Positions 18,210-26,851 of a DNA stretch of 64,000 nt are shown one piece after another. The translations under genes and the position numbers were made by a program. Position 1 is the first letter of the stretch, and each line of letters opens with the position of its first letter. The notes under the pieces were generated by a model. It was not told the origin of the DNA and did no database searches. It was given only the letters and a program-made list of their open reading frames with translations. The DNA comes from Chitinophaga sp. YR627. Its GTDB lineage: Bacteria; Bacteroidota; Bacteroidia; Chitinophagales; Chitinophagaceae. The stretch lies in the NCBI RefSeq assembly GCF_900114995.1, contig NZ_FOUX01000004.1:186001-250000 (forward strand). Direction: 5' to 3'.

Positions 18210-18237
18210 AATACTAATTACGATTTACAATTACGAT
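18210..18237. repeat. 7-bp repeat array in the nuoK-nuoL gap
   Basis: Four heptamers in register: AATACTA, ATTACGA, TTTACAA, TTACGAT. A second small 7-bp duplication (TTAGTTC twice) overlaps the nuoK stop codon at about 18246-18259. The array is of the same type as those at 20739 and 59729. Confidence 0.6.
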
Positions 18238-18252
18238 TCAAGCTGTTAGTTC

Positions 18253-18570
18253 TTAGTTCTTCAGCCTGTTCATGATATTAATATCCACCGACTGTGAATT
18301 CCTGTATACCATCACGATAATAGCCAGACCAGCAGCAACTTCCGCCGCGGCAACCACCATGATAAAGAATACAAAGATCTGTGCGCCGCCGGCATCTACA
18401 CGACCTGCATCTGCCCACATCTTAGAGAAGGCAACAAGCAGCAGGTTCACTGCATTCAGCATCAATTCCACGCACATGAAAATAATAATGGCATTTCTGC
18501 GCATCAGCACACCCATCACCCCGATACAAAAGAGTGCAATGCTTAAGAAAATGTAATATTGAACAGGCAT
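18253..18570 (-). CDS. nuoK: NADH-quinone oxidoreductase subunit K
   Basis: NuoK is a small three-span subunit that links the quinone site to the antiporter subunits. The 105-residue protein carries the conserved glutamate in FMCVELMLNAVNLL and a second acidic residue in the AAAEVAAGLAI helix, both needed for proton coupling in characterised enzymes. Position between nuoJ and nuoL is the usual one. Confidence 0.97.
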   Translation of the reverse strand: MPVQYYIFLSIALFCIGVMGVLMRRNAIIIFMCVELMLNAVNLLLVAFSKMWADAGRVDAGGAQIFVFFIMVVAAAEVAAGLAIIVMVYRNSQSVDINIMNRLKN

Positions 18571-18618
18571 CTTTAAAGAATTACAAATTGATCAATGACG
18601 ATTAACAGTTGTTGTGGT

Positions 18619-19122
18619 TTACGCTTCCCTTTTACCGATTACAACGGCGCCAACCATTGCACTCAGGAACAGGATGCTGCTTACTTCAAATGGAACTACG
18701 TATTGACTGAATAAAGTTTTACCAAGGTTGGAAATCAACCCGATATCGGTTGATCCAGGTTGCAGAGGAGTAACGTCAGCTTCACGGAGAGCACCCAGCA
18801 ATACCAGCAGGAGTGCACCACCACTGATAGCGCCCGCATATTTCAGCCAGTTACGCTTCTGTGGTTCTATTTCTGCGTTCAGGTTCATCAACATGATCAC
18901 AAAGAGGAACAATACCATGATAGCACCCGCATATACGATGATATGTACCACTGCCAGGAACTGTGCATTCAGCATAATGTAATGCCCGGCGATGGTGAAA
19001 AAGGTAACGATCAGGCAGAGAACACTGGTAACGGGGTTCTTACTCAATATCACGCCAAGCGCGGATATAATAGAGATGATTGAAAGTACCCCGAAAACGA
19101 TTTGTTGTAAGCTCATTCCCAT
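18619..19122 (-). CDS. nuoJ: NADH-quinone oxidoreductase subunit J
   Basis: NuoJ is a five-span membrane subunit at the heel of complex I, near the quinone channel. The 167-residue protein includes the pi-bulge helix VVHIIVYAGAIMVLFLFVIM typical of ND6/NuoJ. The start could be ATG 19122 or the ATG two codons later (MSLQQ). Flanked by nuoI and nuoK with 42-48 bp gaps. Confidence 0.96.
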   Translation of the reverse strand: MGMSLQQIVFGVLSIISIISALGVILSKNPVTSVLCLIVTFFTIAGHYIMLNAQFLAVVHIIVYAGAIMVLFLFVIMLMNLNAEIEPQKRNWLKYAGAISGGALLLVLLGALREADVTPLQPGSTDIGLISNLGKTLFSQYVVPFEVSSILFLSAMVGAVVIGKREA

Positions 19123-19164
19123 TGCTAAATGACTATTATATTTTTTTGCTAAGACTGTCTTTAA

Positions 19165-19674
19165 TTATGCTTTATTCTTTTCCGCAGGTGTTGGTATCAA
19201 CAGATCCTGTTTACCATAGATGAAACCTTCACGTTTGTAGTTAGCAGGTGCAAATGTTTCTGTCAGATAGATAGCATCTTTCGGACAAGCCTCTTCACAA
19301 AAACCACAGAAAATGCAACGCAGCATGTTGATCTCATAACGGGCTGCATATTTCTCTTCACGATACAGATGCTCTTCACCTGCCTTTCTTTCGGCGGCCT
19401 CCATGGTAATGGCTTCCGCAGGACAAGCTACCGCACACAAACCGCACGCAGTACAGTTCTCACGTCCTTCTGCATCCCTGTTCAGGATGTGCAGACCACG
19501 GAATACAGGACTGAACTCACGCTTTTGCTCCGGATATTTCACCGTCTCTTTCCTTTTCCAGATATGCTTGAAGGTGATGATCATCCCCTTTATAATATTC
19601 CACAAATAGATACTCTCAATGAAAGTCATCGGTTTGCGGTCTACCTGTTTTGCCCTACTTGTTAAAGCTTGCAT
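19165..19674 (-). CDS. nuoI: NADH-quinone oxidoreductase subunit I
   Basis: NuoI is the ferredoxin-like subunit that holds clusters N6a and N6b and passes electrons to NuoB. The 169-residue protein has two CxxCxxCxxxCP motifs, CTACGLCAVACP and CIFCGFCEEACP, about 40 residues apart. Normal length. It starts 24 bp after nuoH. Confidence 0.98.
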   Translation of the reverse strand: MQALTSRAKQVDRKPMTFIESIYLWNIIKGMIITFKHIWKRKETVKYPEQKREFSPVFRGLHILNRDAEGRENCTACGLCAVACPAEAITMEAAERKAGEEHLYREEKYAARYEINMLRCIFCGFCEEACPKDAIYLTETFAPANYKREGFIYGKQDLLIPTPAEKNKA

Positions 19675-19698
19675 ATTGCTATTATAATAAGTCGTTAA

Positions 19699-20736
19699 TT
19701 AATGTGTACTGCGATACAGTACGATCGCACCTGTGATCAACATATTAGCCAGTGCCAGCGGAATCATAATGTTCCATCCTAAACGCATCAGCTGATCGTA
19801 ACGGAATCTCGGTATCGTCCAGCGTACCCACATAAAGAAGAACAGGAAGCAGATGATCTTGATGAACAATGCCGCCGTTCCCAGAATGGTCACCAGGTTT
19901 GGCGCCAGTCCCAGACTATCCATACCAGGGAAGGAATAACCTCCGAAGTACAGGCTGGACATCAGCGCAGAACTGATAAACATGTTAATGTATTCCGCGA
20001 ACAGATAGAAACCCAGTTTCATGGAAGAGTACTCCAGGTGATAACCACCGTTCAGCTCACTCTCCGCTTCCGCCAGGTCAAATGGCGTACGGTTACATTC
20101 TGCAAAAGAACATACCAGGAATATCAGGAAACCCAGTGGCTGGTACAGTACGTTCCAACCATCGTGGCGCTGCTGCTCAACGATTTCTTTCAGACTTAAA
20201 GTACCTGTCATCATCAGCAGGGCGATCAGGGACAGACCCATTGCCAGCTCATAGGAGATGATCTGGGAAGCCGCACGGATAGATGCGAGGAGAGAATATT
20301 TGTTGTTGGAAGCCCATCCACCCAGCATGATACCATATACACCCAGACTCACTACACCAAAAATATACAGGATACCGATGTTCACATCCGCGATCTGCAG
20401 TGAAACAGTATGACCGGCAATGGTCAGTGTATCACCCCAGGGAATTACGGCGCTGGTCATACAGGCTACGATCATAGCCAGGGACGGACCAAGAATAAAC
20501 AGGAAACGATTGGAATTGCCAGGGATGATCTCTTCTTTAAAGAACAGTTTACCACCATCCGCCAGCGGCTGGAGCAGACCCATAAAACCAGCCCTGTTCG
20601 GGCCGATCCTGTCCTGGATAATACCAGCTACTTTTCTTTCACCCCATGTAGAATACATAGCCACTACCAGTGATATCGCCAGTACGCCGGATATCAGCAC
20701 TATCTTTTCCAGGATAAAGAACCAGTCTATAGTCAT
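19699..20736 (-). CDS. nuoH: NADH-quinone oxidoreductase subunit H
   Basis: NuoH forms much of the quinone chamber. The 345-residue, eight-span protein has the LLQPLADGGKLFFKEE loop and the acidic loop CNRTPFDLAEAESELNGGY, both diagnostic. The ATG at 20736 is preferred over a TTG immediately upstream. The gap to nuoG contains five 7-bp repeats. Confidence 0.97.
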   Translation of the reverse strand: MTIDWFFILEKIVLISGVLAISLVVAMYSTWGERKVAGIIQDRIGPNRAGFMGLLQPLADGGKLFFKEEIIPGNSNRFLFILGPSLAMIVACMTSAVIPWGDTLTIAGHTVSLQIADVNIGILYIFGVVSLGVYGIMLGGWASNNKYSLLASIRAASQIISYELAMGLSLIALLMMTGTLSLKEIVEQQRHDGWNVLYQPLGFLIFLVCSFAECNRTPFDLAEAESELNGGYHLEYSSMKLGFYLFAEYINMFISSALMSSLYFGGYSFPGMDSLGLAPNLVTILGTAALFIKIICFLFFFMWVRWTIPRFRYDQLMRLGWNIMIPLALANMLITGAIVLYRSTH

Positions 20737-20738
20737 CA

Positions 20739-20773
20739 AATACGAATTATCGATTACGAATTACGAATGAATC
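20739..20773. repeat. 7-bp repeat array in the nuoG-nuoH gap
   Basis: Five heptamers in register: AATACGA, ATTATCG, ATTACGA, ATTACGA, ATGAATC. The array fills the whole spacer between the nuoG stop and the nuoH start. Confidence 0.7.
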
Positions 20774-20774
20774 A

Positions 20775-21863
20775 TTACTTATTAAAGTCGTCGGAATGTG
20801 CCGGACCATTGATCTGTGACAGATCGATGTTGGGTTTGTTCACCTCGCTGATATTGTGGATATCCAGCAGCAGTTTTGGCTGACGGCCATCCAGTACCTC
20901 TACCAGTGTTTCTTTCGGTTTGTTTACACCTACATAGTGCCCCTGAGAGATAACGCTCTGACGTTCTATTTTACGCGGGCCTTCGATCACCCAGTCTTTC
21001 ACTTCTTTTTTATCGAAACGGCAGGTATCACAGATCCACTCTTCTACTTCACCGTATTTGTCTTTACGGGCAGTTACGCGGAACACCTCGTCGCCACGCA
21101 TCCAGAGCGCCACTTTACCACAGCACTTAGGATCGTTACATTCACGGTGTGCATCTACCGGTTTCAGGAACCATACACGGTTTTTGAAACGGAATGTTTT
21201 ATCTGTCAGCGCACCTACCGGACAAACATCGATCACGTTACCGATGAAGTTGTTGTCCAGGGATTGCTGGATATAAGTACCGATTTCAGCAGCTTCACCA
21301 CGACCCAGTACGCCATGTTCACGCTTTTCAGTCAGCTGATCAGCAGTGAATACACAACGGTAGCAAAGGATGCAACGGGTCATGTGTAATTGTATCTTAT
21401 CACCGATATCGACTTTGTCGAATGTGCGGCGTTTGAATTCGTAACGGGTGCTGTCTGCGCCATGCTCATAGCTCAGGTCCTGCAGGTGACACTCACCAGC
21501 CTGATCGCACACAGGGCAATCCAGCGGATGGTTCAGCAGCAGGAATTCTACCACACCTTTACGTGCTTCCAGCACTTCAGGAGAGGTGATATTCGCCACT
21601 TCCATACCGTCCATAACGGTGGTACGGCAGCTGGCTACCAGTTTAGGCATAGGACGGGGATCAGCGTCTGACCCTTTGGATACTTTCACCAGGCAGGTAC
21701 GGCATTTACCACCGCTACCCTTCAGCTTGGAGTAGTAGCACATTGCAGGCGGTACGATGTCTCCACCAATTTGACGGGCAGCATTCAGAATGGTAGTGCC
21801 CGGCTCCACTTCCACGGAGATATTATCGATCTTAACCTTAAAGAGTTTCTTTTCTTCAGCCAT
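20775..21863 (-). CDS. nuoG: NADH-quinone oxidoreductase subunit G, short form
   Basis: NuoG carries iron-sulfur clusters of the peripheral arm. The N-terminal 2Fe-2S site (CYYSKLKGSGGKCRTC), the His-ligated N5 motif HPLDCPVCDQAGEC, the N4 motif CILCYRC with a later DVCPVGAL, and the start of the following domain (CDTCRFDKK near residue 290) are visible. At 362 residues it lacks nearly all of the molybdopterin-oxidoreductase-like domain that makes E. coli NuoG ~900 residues long. The frame ends cleanly, so this appears to be a natural short form, as I recall for other Bacteroidota, and not a truncation. Confidence 0.93.
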   Translation of the reverse strand: MAEEKKLFKVKIDNISVEVEPGTTILNAARQIGGDIVPPAMCYYSKLKGSGGKCRTCLVKVSKGSDADPRPMPKLVASCRTTVMDGMEVANITSPEVLEARKGVVEFLLLNHPLDCPVCDQAGECHLQDLSYEHGADSTRYEFKRRTFDKVDIGDKIQLHMTRCILCYRCVFTADQLTEKREHGVLGRGEAAEIGTYIQQSLDNNFIGNVIDVCPVGALTDKTFRFKNRVWFLKPVDAHRECNDPKCCGKVALWMRGDEVFRVTARKDKYGEVEEWICDTCRFDKKEVKDWVIEGPRKIERQSVISQGHYVGVNKPKETLVEVLDGRQPKLLLDIHNISEVNKPNIDLSQINGPAHSDDFNK

Positions 21864-21885
21864 TTTGCATCGCTTAAATTGATTC

Positions 21886-23250
21886 TTATACAGCAGCAGG
21901 AGCAGCTATTTCCAGTGGATCTGCATAGTGAGCCAGTCCGTAATTCCGTTTGGTCGCTTCTTCAGGATGCAGCACATGCCATTCAAACTCATCACGGAAA
22001 TGACGGATAGCAGCAGCTACCGGCCAGGCAGCAGCATCGCCCAACGGACAGATGGTGTTACCTTCTATTTTACGCTGGATATCCCACAGCAGGTCTATAT
22101 CACTCATTTTACCCTTACCGTTCTCGATGTTCAGCAGTACGCGTTTCATCCAGCCGGTACCTTCACGGCAGGGACTGCACTGTCCGCAGCTTTCGTGATG
22201 ATAGAAGCGGGCAAACGTGAGGGTGTTTTTCACAATACACTGGTCTTCGTCCAGTACGATGAAACCGCCGGAACCTAACATAGTACCGGTTGCAAAGCCA
22301 CCGTCAGCCAGACTTTCATACGTCATCATACGCGGCTCACCTTTCGCTGTTTTCAGCAGCAGGTTAGCAGGCAGGATAGGTACGGAAGAACCACCCGGGA
22401 TACAGGCCTTGAGGCGTTTGCCATTGGCAATACCGCCACAGTATTCATCAGAATAAATGAATTCTTCTACGGAAATGTTCATTTCTATTTCATAAACCCC
22501 TGGTTTGTTGATATTACCACAGGCAGAAATGAGCTTGGTACCGGTAGATTTACCTGTACCATATTTCGCATATTCTTCACCACCGATGCGCAGGATAGGC
22601 ACTACGGTAGCCAGTGTTTCCACGTTGTTCACAACAGTCGGGCAATCCCACAGACCTTTTACAGCCGGGAATGGTGGTTTGATACGTGGGTTACCACGTT
22701 TACCTTCCAGTGACTCGATCAGGGCAGTTTCCTCACCACAGATGTAAGCACCGGCGCCGCGTTGTACATATATTTCAAGATCGAAGCCGGTACCCTGGAT
22801 ATTTTTACCCAGCCAGCCGTTCTTTTTAGCGTCAGCGATCGCTTCTTCCAGGATATCCGGAATCCAGGCGTATTCACCACGGATGTAGATATAGCAGGAA
22901 TTACAACCCAGCGTATAGCTGGATATCAGCAGACCTTCTATGAGCAGGTGAGGAAGAAACTCCATCAGGTAACGGTCTTTGAACGTACCTGGCTCAGATT
23001 CATCCGCATTACATACCAGATAACGGGGAACACCCTCTGGTTTTGCAATGAAGCTCCATTTCATACCGGTAGGGAAACCGGCGCCACCACGACCTCTCAG
23101 TCCACTTTTCTTTACTTCATCCAGCACCTGATCAGGGCTCATGCTTTTGAGCGCCTTTTCAGCCGATCCATAACCTCCATTGGCACGGTATACGTCGTAA
23201 TACCGGATACCTTCTATGTGCGCTTTATCAAAAAGTAGTTTGCGTCCCAT
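21886..23250 (-). CDS. nuoF: NADH-quinone oxidoreductase subunit F
   Basis: NuoF binds NADH, FMN and cluster N3 and is the electron entry point. The 454-residue protein has the FMN/NADH glycine-rich motif GLRGRGGAGFPTGMKW, the ICGEETALIESLEGKRG segment and the cluster motif ESCGQCSPCREGT. The presence of nuoE, F and G shows that this complex I is the NADH-oxidising form, not the ferredoxin-type that lacks these subunits. Confidence 0.98.
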   Translation of the reverse strand: MGRKLLFDKAHIEGIRYYDVYRANGGYGSAEKALKSMSPDQVLDEVKKSGLRGRGGAGFPTGMKWSFIAKPEGVPRYLVCNADESEPGTFKDRYLMEFLPHLLIEGLLISSYTLGCNSCYIYIRGEYAWIPDILEEAIADAKKNGWLGKNIQGTGFDLEIYVQRGAGAYICGEETALIESLEGKRGNPRIKPPFPAVKGLWDCPTVVNNVETLATVVPILRIGGEEYAKYGTGKSTGTKLISACGNINKPGVYEIEMNISVEEFIYSDEYCGGIANGKRLKACIPGGSSVPILPANLLLKTAKGEPRMMTYESLADGGFATGTMLGSGGFIVLDEDQCIVKNTLTFARFYHHESCGQCSPCREGTGWMKRVLLNIENGKGKMSDIDLLWDIQRKIEGNTICPLGDAAAWPVAAAIRHFRDEFEWHVLHPEEATKRNYGLAHYADPLEIAAPAAV

Positions 23251-23295
23251 CTTACTTTTTATGATTGTAGACCGGCGTACCGGTCATTCAAAGTT

Positions 23296-23781
23296 TTAGT
23301 TTGCTTTACTCCTGCATTCCTCAATGATTGCATCTACCTTTTCAGGGGTCAGGTGCTCACGGTAGTGTTTACCCAGCTGCATCATCGGAGCATATCCGCA
23401 GGCGCCCAGGCACTCTACTGTTTTGAGGGTGAACAGTCCATCTTTTGTAGTTTGACCTACACCGATGTCCAGTTTCTTTTTAATATAGTCAATGATGTTA
23501 TCTGAACCACGCAGCATGCATGGGCCTGTCTGGCAGACTTCGAATACGTACTGGCCTACAGGTTGCAGGTTAAACATCGAGTAAAAGGTAGCCACCTCGT
23601 ACACTTCGATCGGCGTGATCTGCAGCAGGGAAGCCACGTAATCCATGGTCTCCGAACTAAGCCATCCGCCAGATACTTCCTGTGCCAGGTGCAGCACCGG
23701 AATCAGGGCACTCTTCTGTTTCCCTGCCGGGTAACGGGCGATGATCTCTTTTACTTTATTCAGCTTCTCTTCAGAAAACAT
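23296..23781 (-). CDS. nuoE: NADH-quinone oxidoreductase subunit E
   Basis: NuoE is the thioredoxin-like subunit that holds the off-path 2Fe-2S cluster N1a. The 161-residue protein has the ligand pairs CQTGPC and CLGAC in the expected order, with an N-terminal helical bundle. Starts 24 bp after nuoD. Confidence 0.97.
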   Translation of the reverse strand: MFSEEKLNKVKEIIARYPAGKQKSALIPVLHLAQEVSGGWLSSETMDYVASLLQITPIEVYEVATFYSMFNLQPVGQYVFEVCQTGPCMLRGSDNIIDYIKKKLDIGVGQTTKDGLFTLKTVECLGACGYAPMMQLGKHYREHLTPEKVDAIIEECRSKAN

Positions 23782-23793
23782 AACTATGAAAGA

Positions 23794-23807
23794 AAAAATT
23801 AAAAATT
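23794..23807. repeat. Two tandem AAAAATT heptamers at the nuoD-nuoE junction
   Basis: AAAAATT occurs twice in tandem and reaches into the nuoD stop codon. It has the 7-bp period of the other nuo spacers but only two copies and low complexity, so chance is possible. Confidence 0.35.
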
Positions 23808-25020
23808 AAGCATCCAGTTCACCTGCGATCAGATTCAGGCTACTCATACAGATTACCGCATCGCTCAGCATAGCGCCTTTGATCAGTTCTGCGTAAGCCT
23901 GGTAATATATGAAACATGGGCGGCGGAAATGCAGCCTGTAAGGGCTACGACCACCATCGCTGATAAGATAGAATCCTAACTCACCATTCGCGCCTTCTAC
24001 CGGATTGTATAATTCACCCGGCAGGATATCAGATTCACCCATGATAATTTTGAAGTGGTAGATGAGCGCTTCCATCTTGGTGTATACTGCGCTCTTCTCT
24101 GGCAGGTAGTAAGCAGGTACATCTGCATGGTATACGTCTGAAGGCAGATCTTTCAGTTTATCCATCGCCTGACGGATGATGCTCAGACTTTCCCACATTT
24201 CGGCGTTACGTACCAGGAAACGGTCGTAGCAGTCGCCGGTAGTACCTACAGGTATAGTAAATTCAAAATCTTCGTAAGAGCAGTAAGGCTGTGCCACACG
24301 TACATCATAGTCTACACCTGCAGCACGCAGGTTTGGACCTGTGAAACCGTAGTTGATGGCTCTTTCAGCACTGATCGGTCCAACACCCTGGGTCCTCTCC
24401 ATGAAAATACGGTTACGGTTCATCATGGTTTCGAACTCCTTCAGTGCTACCGGGTATTCTTTCAGGAAACGTTCTATTTTCTCGAAAGCAGCCGGTGTGA
24501 AGTTTCTTTCAAAGCCGCCTACACGACCAATGTTGGTTGTCAGACGGGAACCGCATATTTCCTCATAGATCTCATATACCAGTTCACGGTATTTCATGAG
24601 GTAAAGGAAACCGGTGAAGGCGCCGCTATCCACACCTACCACGCCATTACAGATCAGGTGGTCAGTGATACGGGCCAGTTCCATGATGATAACACGGAGG
24701 TAGTCTACACGCTTAGGCGTCTGAATGCCCAGCAGTTTTTCTACCGTCATGTGCCATCCCATGTTATTAATAGGCGACGAACAATAGTTCAGACGGTCTG
24801 TTAAAGGAGTGATCTGGTAATAGGGACGGCGTTCTGCAATCTTCTCAAATGCGCGGTGGATATAACCTACCGTCGATTCCGAACTCACAATGCGCTCACC
24901 GTCTATTTCCAGGATATTCTGGAATACCCCGTGTGTAGCAGGGTGCGTAGGTCCCAGGTTAAGGGTTTGTGTCTGCCTCTCAATAGAGCCTTCCGGCAGT
25001 GTGATATGTTGCTCTGACAT
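23806..25020 (-). CDS. nuoD: NADH-quinone oxidoreductase subunit D
   Basis: NuoD forms the quinone-binding site with NuoB. The 404-residue protein has the N-terminal LNLGPTHPATHGVF loop with the quinone-site histidine, and the YCSSPINNMGWHMTVEKLLG and GVDSGAFTGFLYLM helices. It is separate from nuoC, unlike the fused NuoCD of E. coli. The ATG at 25020 is preferred over a TTG two codons upstream. Confidence 0.98.
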   Translation of the reverse strand: MSEQHITLPEGSIERQTQTLNLGPTHPATHGVFQNILEIDGERIVSSESTVGYIHRAFEKIAERRPYYQITPLTDRLNYCSSPINNMGWHMTVEKLLGIQTPKRVDYLRVIIMELARITDHLICNGVVGVDSGAFTGFLYLMKYRELVYEIYEEICGSRLTTNIGRVGGFERNFTPAAFEKIERFLKEYPVALKEFETMMNRNRIFMERTQGVGPISAERAINYGFTGPNLRAAGVDYDVRVAQPYCSYEDFEFTIPVGTTGDCYDRFLVRNAEMWESLSIIRQAMDKLKDLPSDVYHADVPAYYLPEKSAVYTKMEALIYHFKIIMGESDILPGELYNPVEGANGELGFYLISDGGRSPYRLHFRRPCFIYYQAYAELIKGAMLSDAVICMSSLNLIAGELDA

Positions 25021-25038
25021 GTTCAAACGAATAAATTA

Positions 25039-25560
25039 TTAAATGCCAATATGCCCGCCGCGGCCGAACATTTCGTCGTCCTTATCGGTACGGGTCTGAT
25101 CTTCCAGCGGAAATTCCTTACGCATGGGGAAATAGGTCATTTCATCCACGTTCAGGATACGTTTCAGGTTAGGATGCCCAACGAAGTTCACCCCAAAGAA
25201 GTCGTATGTTTCCCTTTCCATCCAGTTGGCTGATTCAAACAGCCGGGTAGCCGTGAAAACGCGGGTATCCTCAATGCTGGTGTACACTTTAAGACGCAGT
25301 CTTATCCGCTCCTGAAAATTGTACAGGTGATATACTACTGCAAGTTCCTCACCCGTCCTGTCAGGATAATGTACGGCTGTGAGGTCCGTTAAAAAACGAA
25401 ATTGCAGCTCCTCTTCATCGTACAGGAACTGCATTACTTTCAGGTTCAGGTCTTTGGGTGCTGTAAATGACATTGTCCCAAAGGATTCTTCCACCTGGCT
25501 GATTGATTCACCAAACTTTTCTGCTAACCTTTGCTTTATATAGTCGTTTGTCAAAGACAT
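25039..25560 (-). CDS. nuoC: NADH-quinone oxidoreductase subunit C
   Basis: NuoC is a peripheral-arm scaffold. The 173-residue protein carries the family signature ERETYDFFGVNFVGHPNLKR followed by MRKEFPLE. Located 12-18 bp upstream of nuoD and separated from nuoB by 75 bp that include a heptamer array. Confidence 0.97.
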   Translation of the reverse strand: MSLTNDYIKQRLAEKFGESISQVEESFGTMSFTAPKDLNLKVMQFLYDEEELQFRFLTDLTAVHYPDRTGEELAVVYHLYNFQERIRLRLKVYTSIEDTRVFTATRLFESANWMERETYDFFGVNFVGHPNLKRILNVDEMTYFPMRKEFPLEDQTRTDKDDEMFGRGGHIGI

Positions 25561-25563
25561 TAC

Positions 25564-25591
25564 GATTTCAGATTTTCGATTTCAGATTTGA
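25564..25591. repeat. 7-bp repeat array in the nuoB-nuoC gap
   Basis: Four heptamers in register: GATTTCA, GATTTTC, GATTTCA, GATTTGA. Short inverted repeats TACGA (25561-25565) and TCGTA (25596-25600) flank the array. Confidence 0.7.
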
Positions 25592-25635
25592 CTAGTCGTA
25601 GAATTGACCTATCTATTGAATAGCTCCTATTTAAA

Positions 25636-26199
25636 TTACTGGATACCGTAAGAGTTCAGTAATTCTTTGTATTTATCGCTATGACGGCGACGCAGGCTCT
25701 CCTGACCTACCAGATCCTGTACACGCATAAAGCCATCGATGATCGCTTCAGGACGTGGAGGACAACCTGGTACATATACATCCACAGGAATTACCTGGTC
25801 GATACCCTGTAACACGGAATAAGTGTCAAATACACCACCGCTGCTCGCACAGGCACCCACAGCCACTACCCAACGGGGTTCAGCCATCTGCAGGTATACC
25901 TGACGTAATACAGGAGCCATCTTTTTAGAGATCGTTCCCATTACCATCAGCAGGTCACACTGGCGTGGAGTGAAGGCCATTCTTTCAGAGCCGAAACGGG
26001 ACATATCATAGGTAGATGCCATGGTTGCCATGAATTCGATACCACAGCAGGAGGTAGCGAATGGCAGAGGCCAGATGGAATTCTTACGAGCCAGACCAAT
26101 TACCTGGTCAAAAGTCGTAGCAAAAAAACCTTCACCGGAGTACCCCTCAGGTACTACCACACTCTTCACTTTTTCATTATACTGAACCGGACGTGCCAT
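25636..26199 (-). CDS. nuoB: NADH-quinone oxidoreductase subunit B
   Basis: NuoB holds cluster N2, the electron donor to quinone. The 187-residue protein has the adjacent cysteines in SCCGIEFMAT, then GACASSGG and VPGCPPRPEA, which supply the remaining ligands. The gap to nuoA is 96 bp, the longest in the operon, and contains two CAGATTT words. Confidence 0.98.
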   Translation of the reverse strand: MARPVQYNEKVKSVVVPEGYSGEGFFATTFDQVIGLARKNSIWPLPFATSCCGIEFMATMASTYDMSRFGSERMAFTPRQCDLLMVMGTISKKMAPVLRQVYLQMAEPRWVVAVGACASSGGVFDTYSVLQGIDQVIPVDVYVPGCPPRPEAIIDGFMRVQDLVGQESLRRRHSDKYKELLNSYGIQ

Positions 26200-26295
26200 A
26201 CCATGTCAGATTTAAAATTTCCAAAATCAGATTTGACCTAAACGCACACAGGATTGCCACAACCGGCAATCTTCTCTGCAATAATTATATAAAAA

Positions 26296-26688
26296 TCAGT
26301 CTTCCCACTTTAACGCACCCTTCTTCAGGATGTAAATGAAACCGCACAAAAAGAACGCTACGAAAAGTAACATAGCCATGAAACCGTCCCATCCTAAACC
26401 CCTGAAATTCACCGCATAAGGATAAAAGAAGATCACTTCCACATCGAAAAGCACGAATAAAATGGCGGTAAGAAAGTATTTAATGGCTACTGGCTGACGT
26501 GCATTCCCTTTTTGCTCGATACCACTTTCAAAGGTAGCAAGTTTGTCGCTTGTTTTACGCTTTGGACCCAAAAAGTGAGTAGCGATCATTGTAACGCCTA
26601 CAAAGCCAAGTGCAGCTAAGAGCTGCATCACAATTGGAAAGTAACTGAAAGGAGTAGTCGCTGACAATAGTACTGTGTCTGTAAACAT
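26296..26688 (-). CDS. nuoA: NADH-quinone oxidoreductase subunit A
   Basis: NuoA is a three-span subunit at the junction of the two arms. The 130-residue protein has the diagnostic acidic segment FVLFDVEVIFFYPYAV and the ATFESGIEQKGNAR loop. It is the first gene of the nuo operon, about 35 bp downstream of a consensus promoter. Confidence 0.96.
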   Translation of the reverse strand: MFTDTVLLSATTPFSYFPIVMQLLAALGFVGVTMIATHFLGPKRKTSDKLATFESGIEQKGNARQPVAIKYFLTAILFVLFDVEVIFFYPYAVNFRGLGWDGFMAMLLFVAFFLCGFIYILKKGALKWED

Positions 26689-26722
26689 AAGCTTCCCTGT
26701 ATAAAATAATTCTCCGAATGAG

Positions 26723-26753
26723 CAAAAATAGGCTAACTAATGCAAAAATCAAA
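26723..26753 (-). promoter_or_regulatory. Consensus promoter of the nuo operon
   Basis: Reading the minus strand, TTTG (26753-26750) is followed after exactly 19 bp by TATTTTTG (26730-26723), a full TAnnTTTG match. The nuoA ATG is 34 bp downstream. Confidence 0.88.
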
Positions 26754-26797
26754 TCTTATGAAGGATTAAAATATTATCTTTTTTCGCCAACCGGCAA

Positions 26798-26834
26798 TAA
26801 AAAAGCCTTCTGTCCGTAGACAGAAGGCTTTTTT
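26798..26834. terminator. Terminator after the TPR gene, symmetric
   Basis: A 10-bp stem (26804-26813 with 26820-26829) has a 6-nt loop and is flanked by an A tract on one side and a T tract on the other, so it can work on both strands. The gene it serves is the TPR gene on the minus strand. Confidence 0.88.
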
Positions 26835-26851
26835 GTATAAGTTCTGAGTAA

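Noticed and set aside
26205..26238. Two CAGATTT words in the nuoA-nuoB gap as a further heptamer array
   Set aside because: The words are not in tandem register; they may be the remains of an array but do not qualify on their own.
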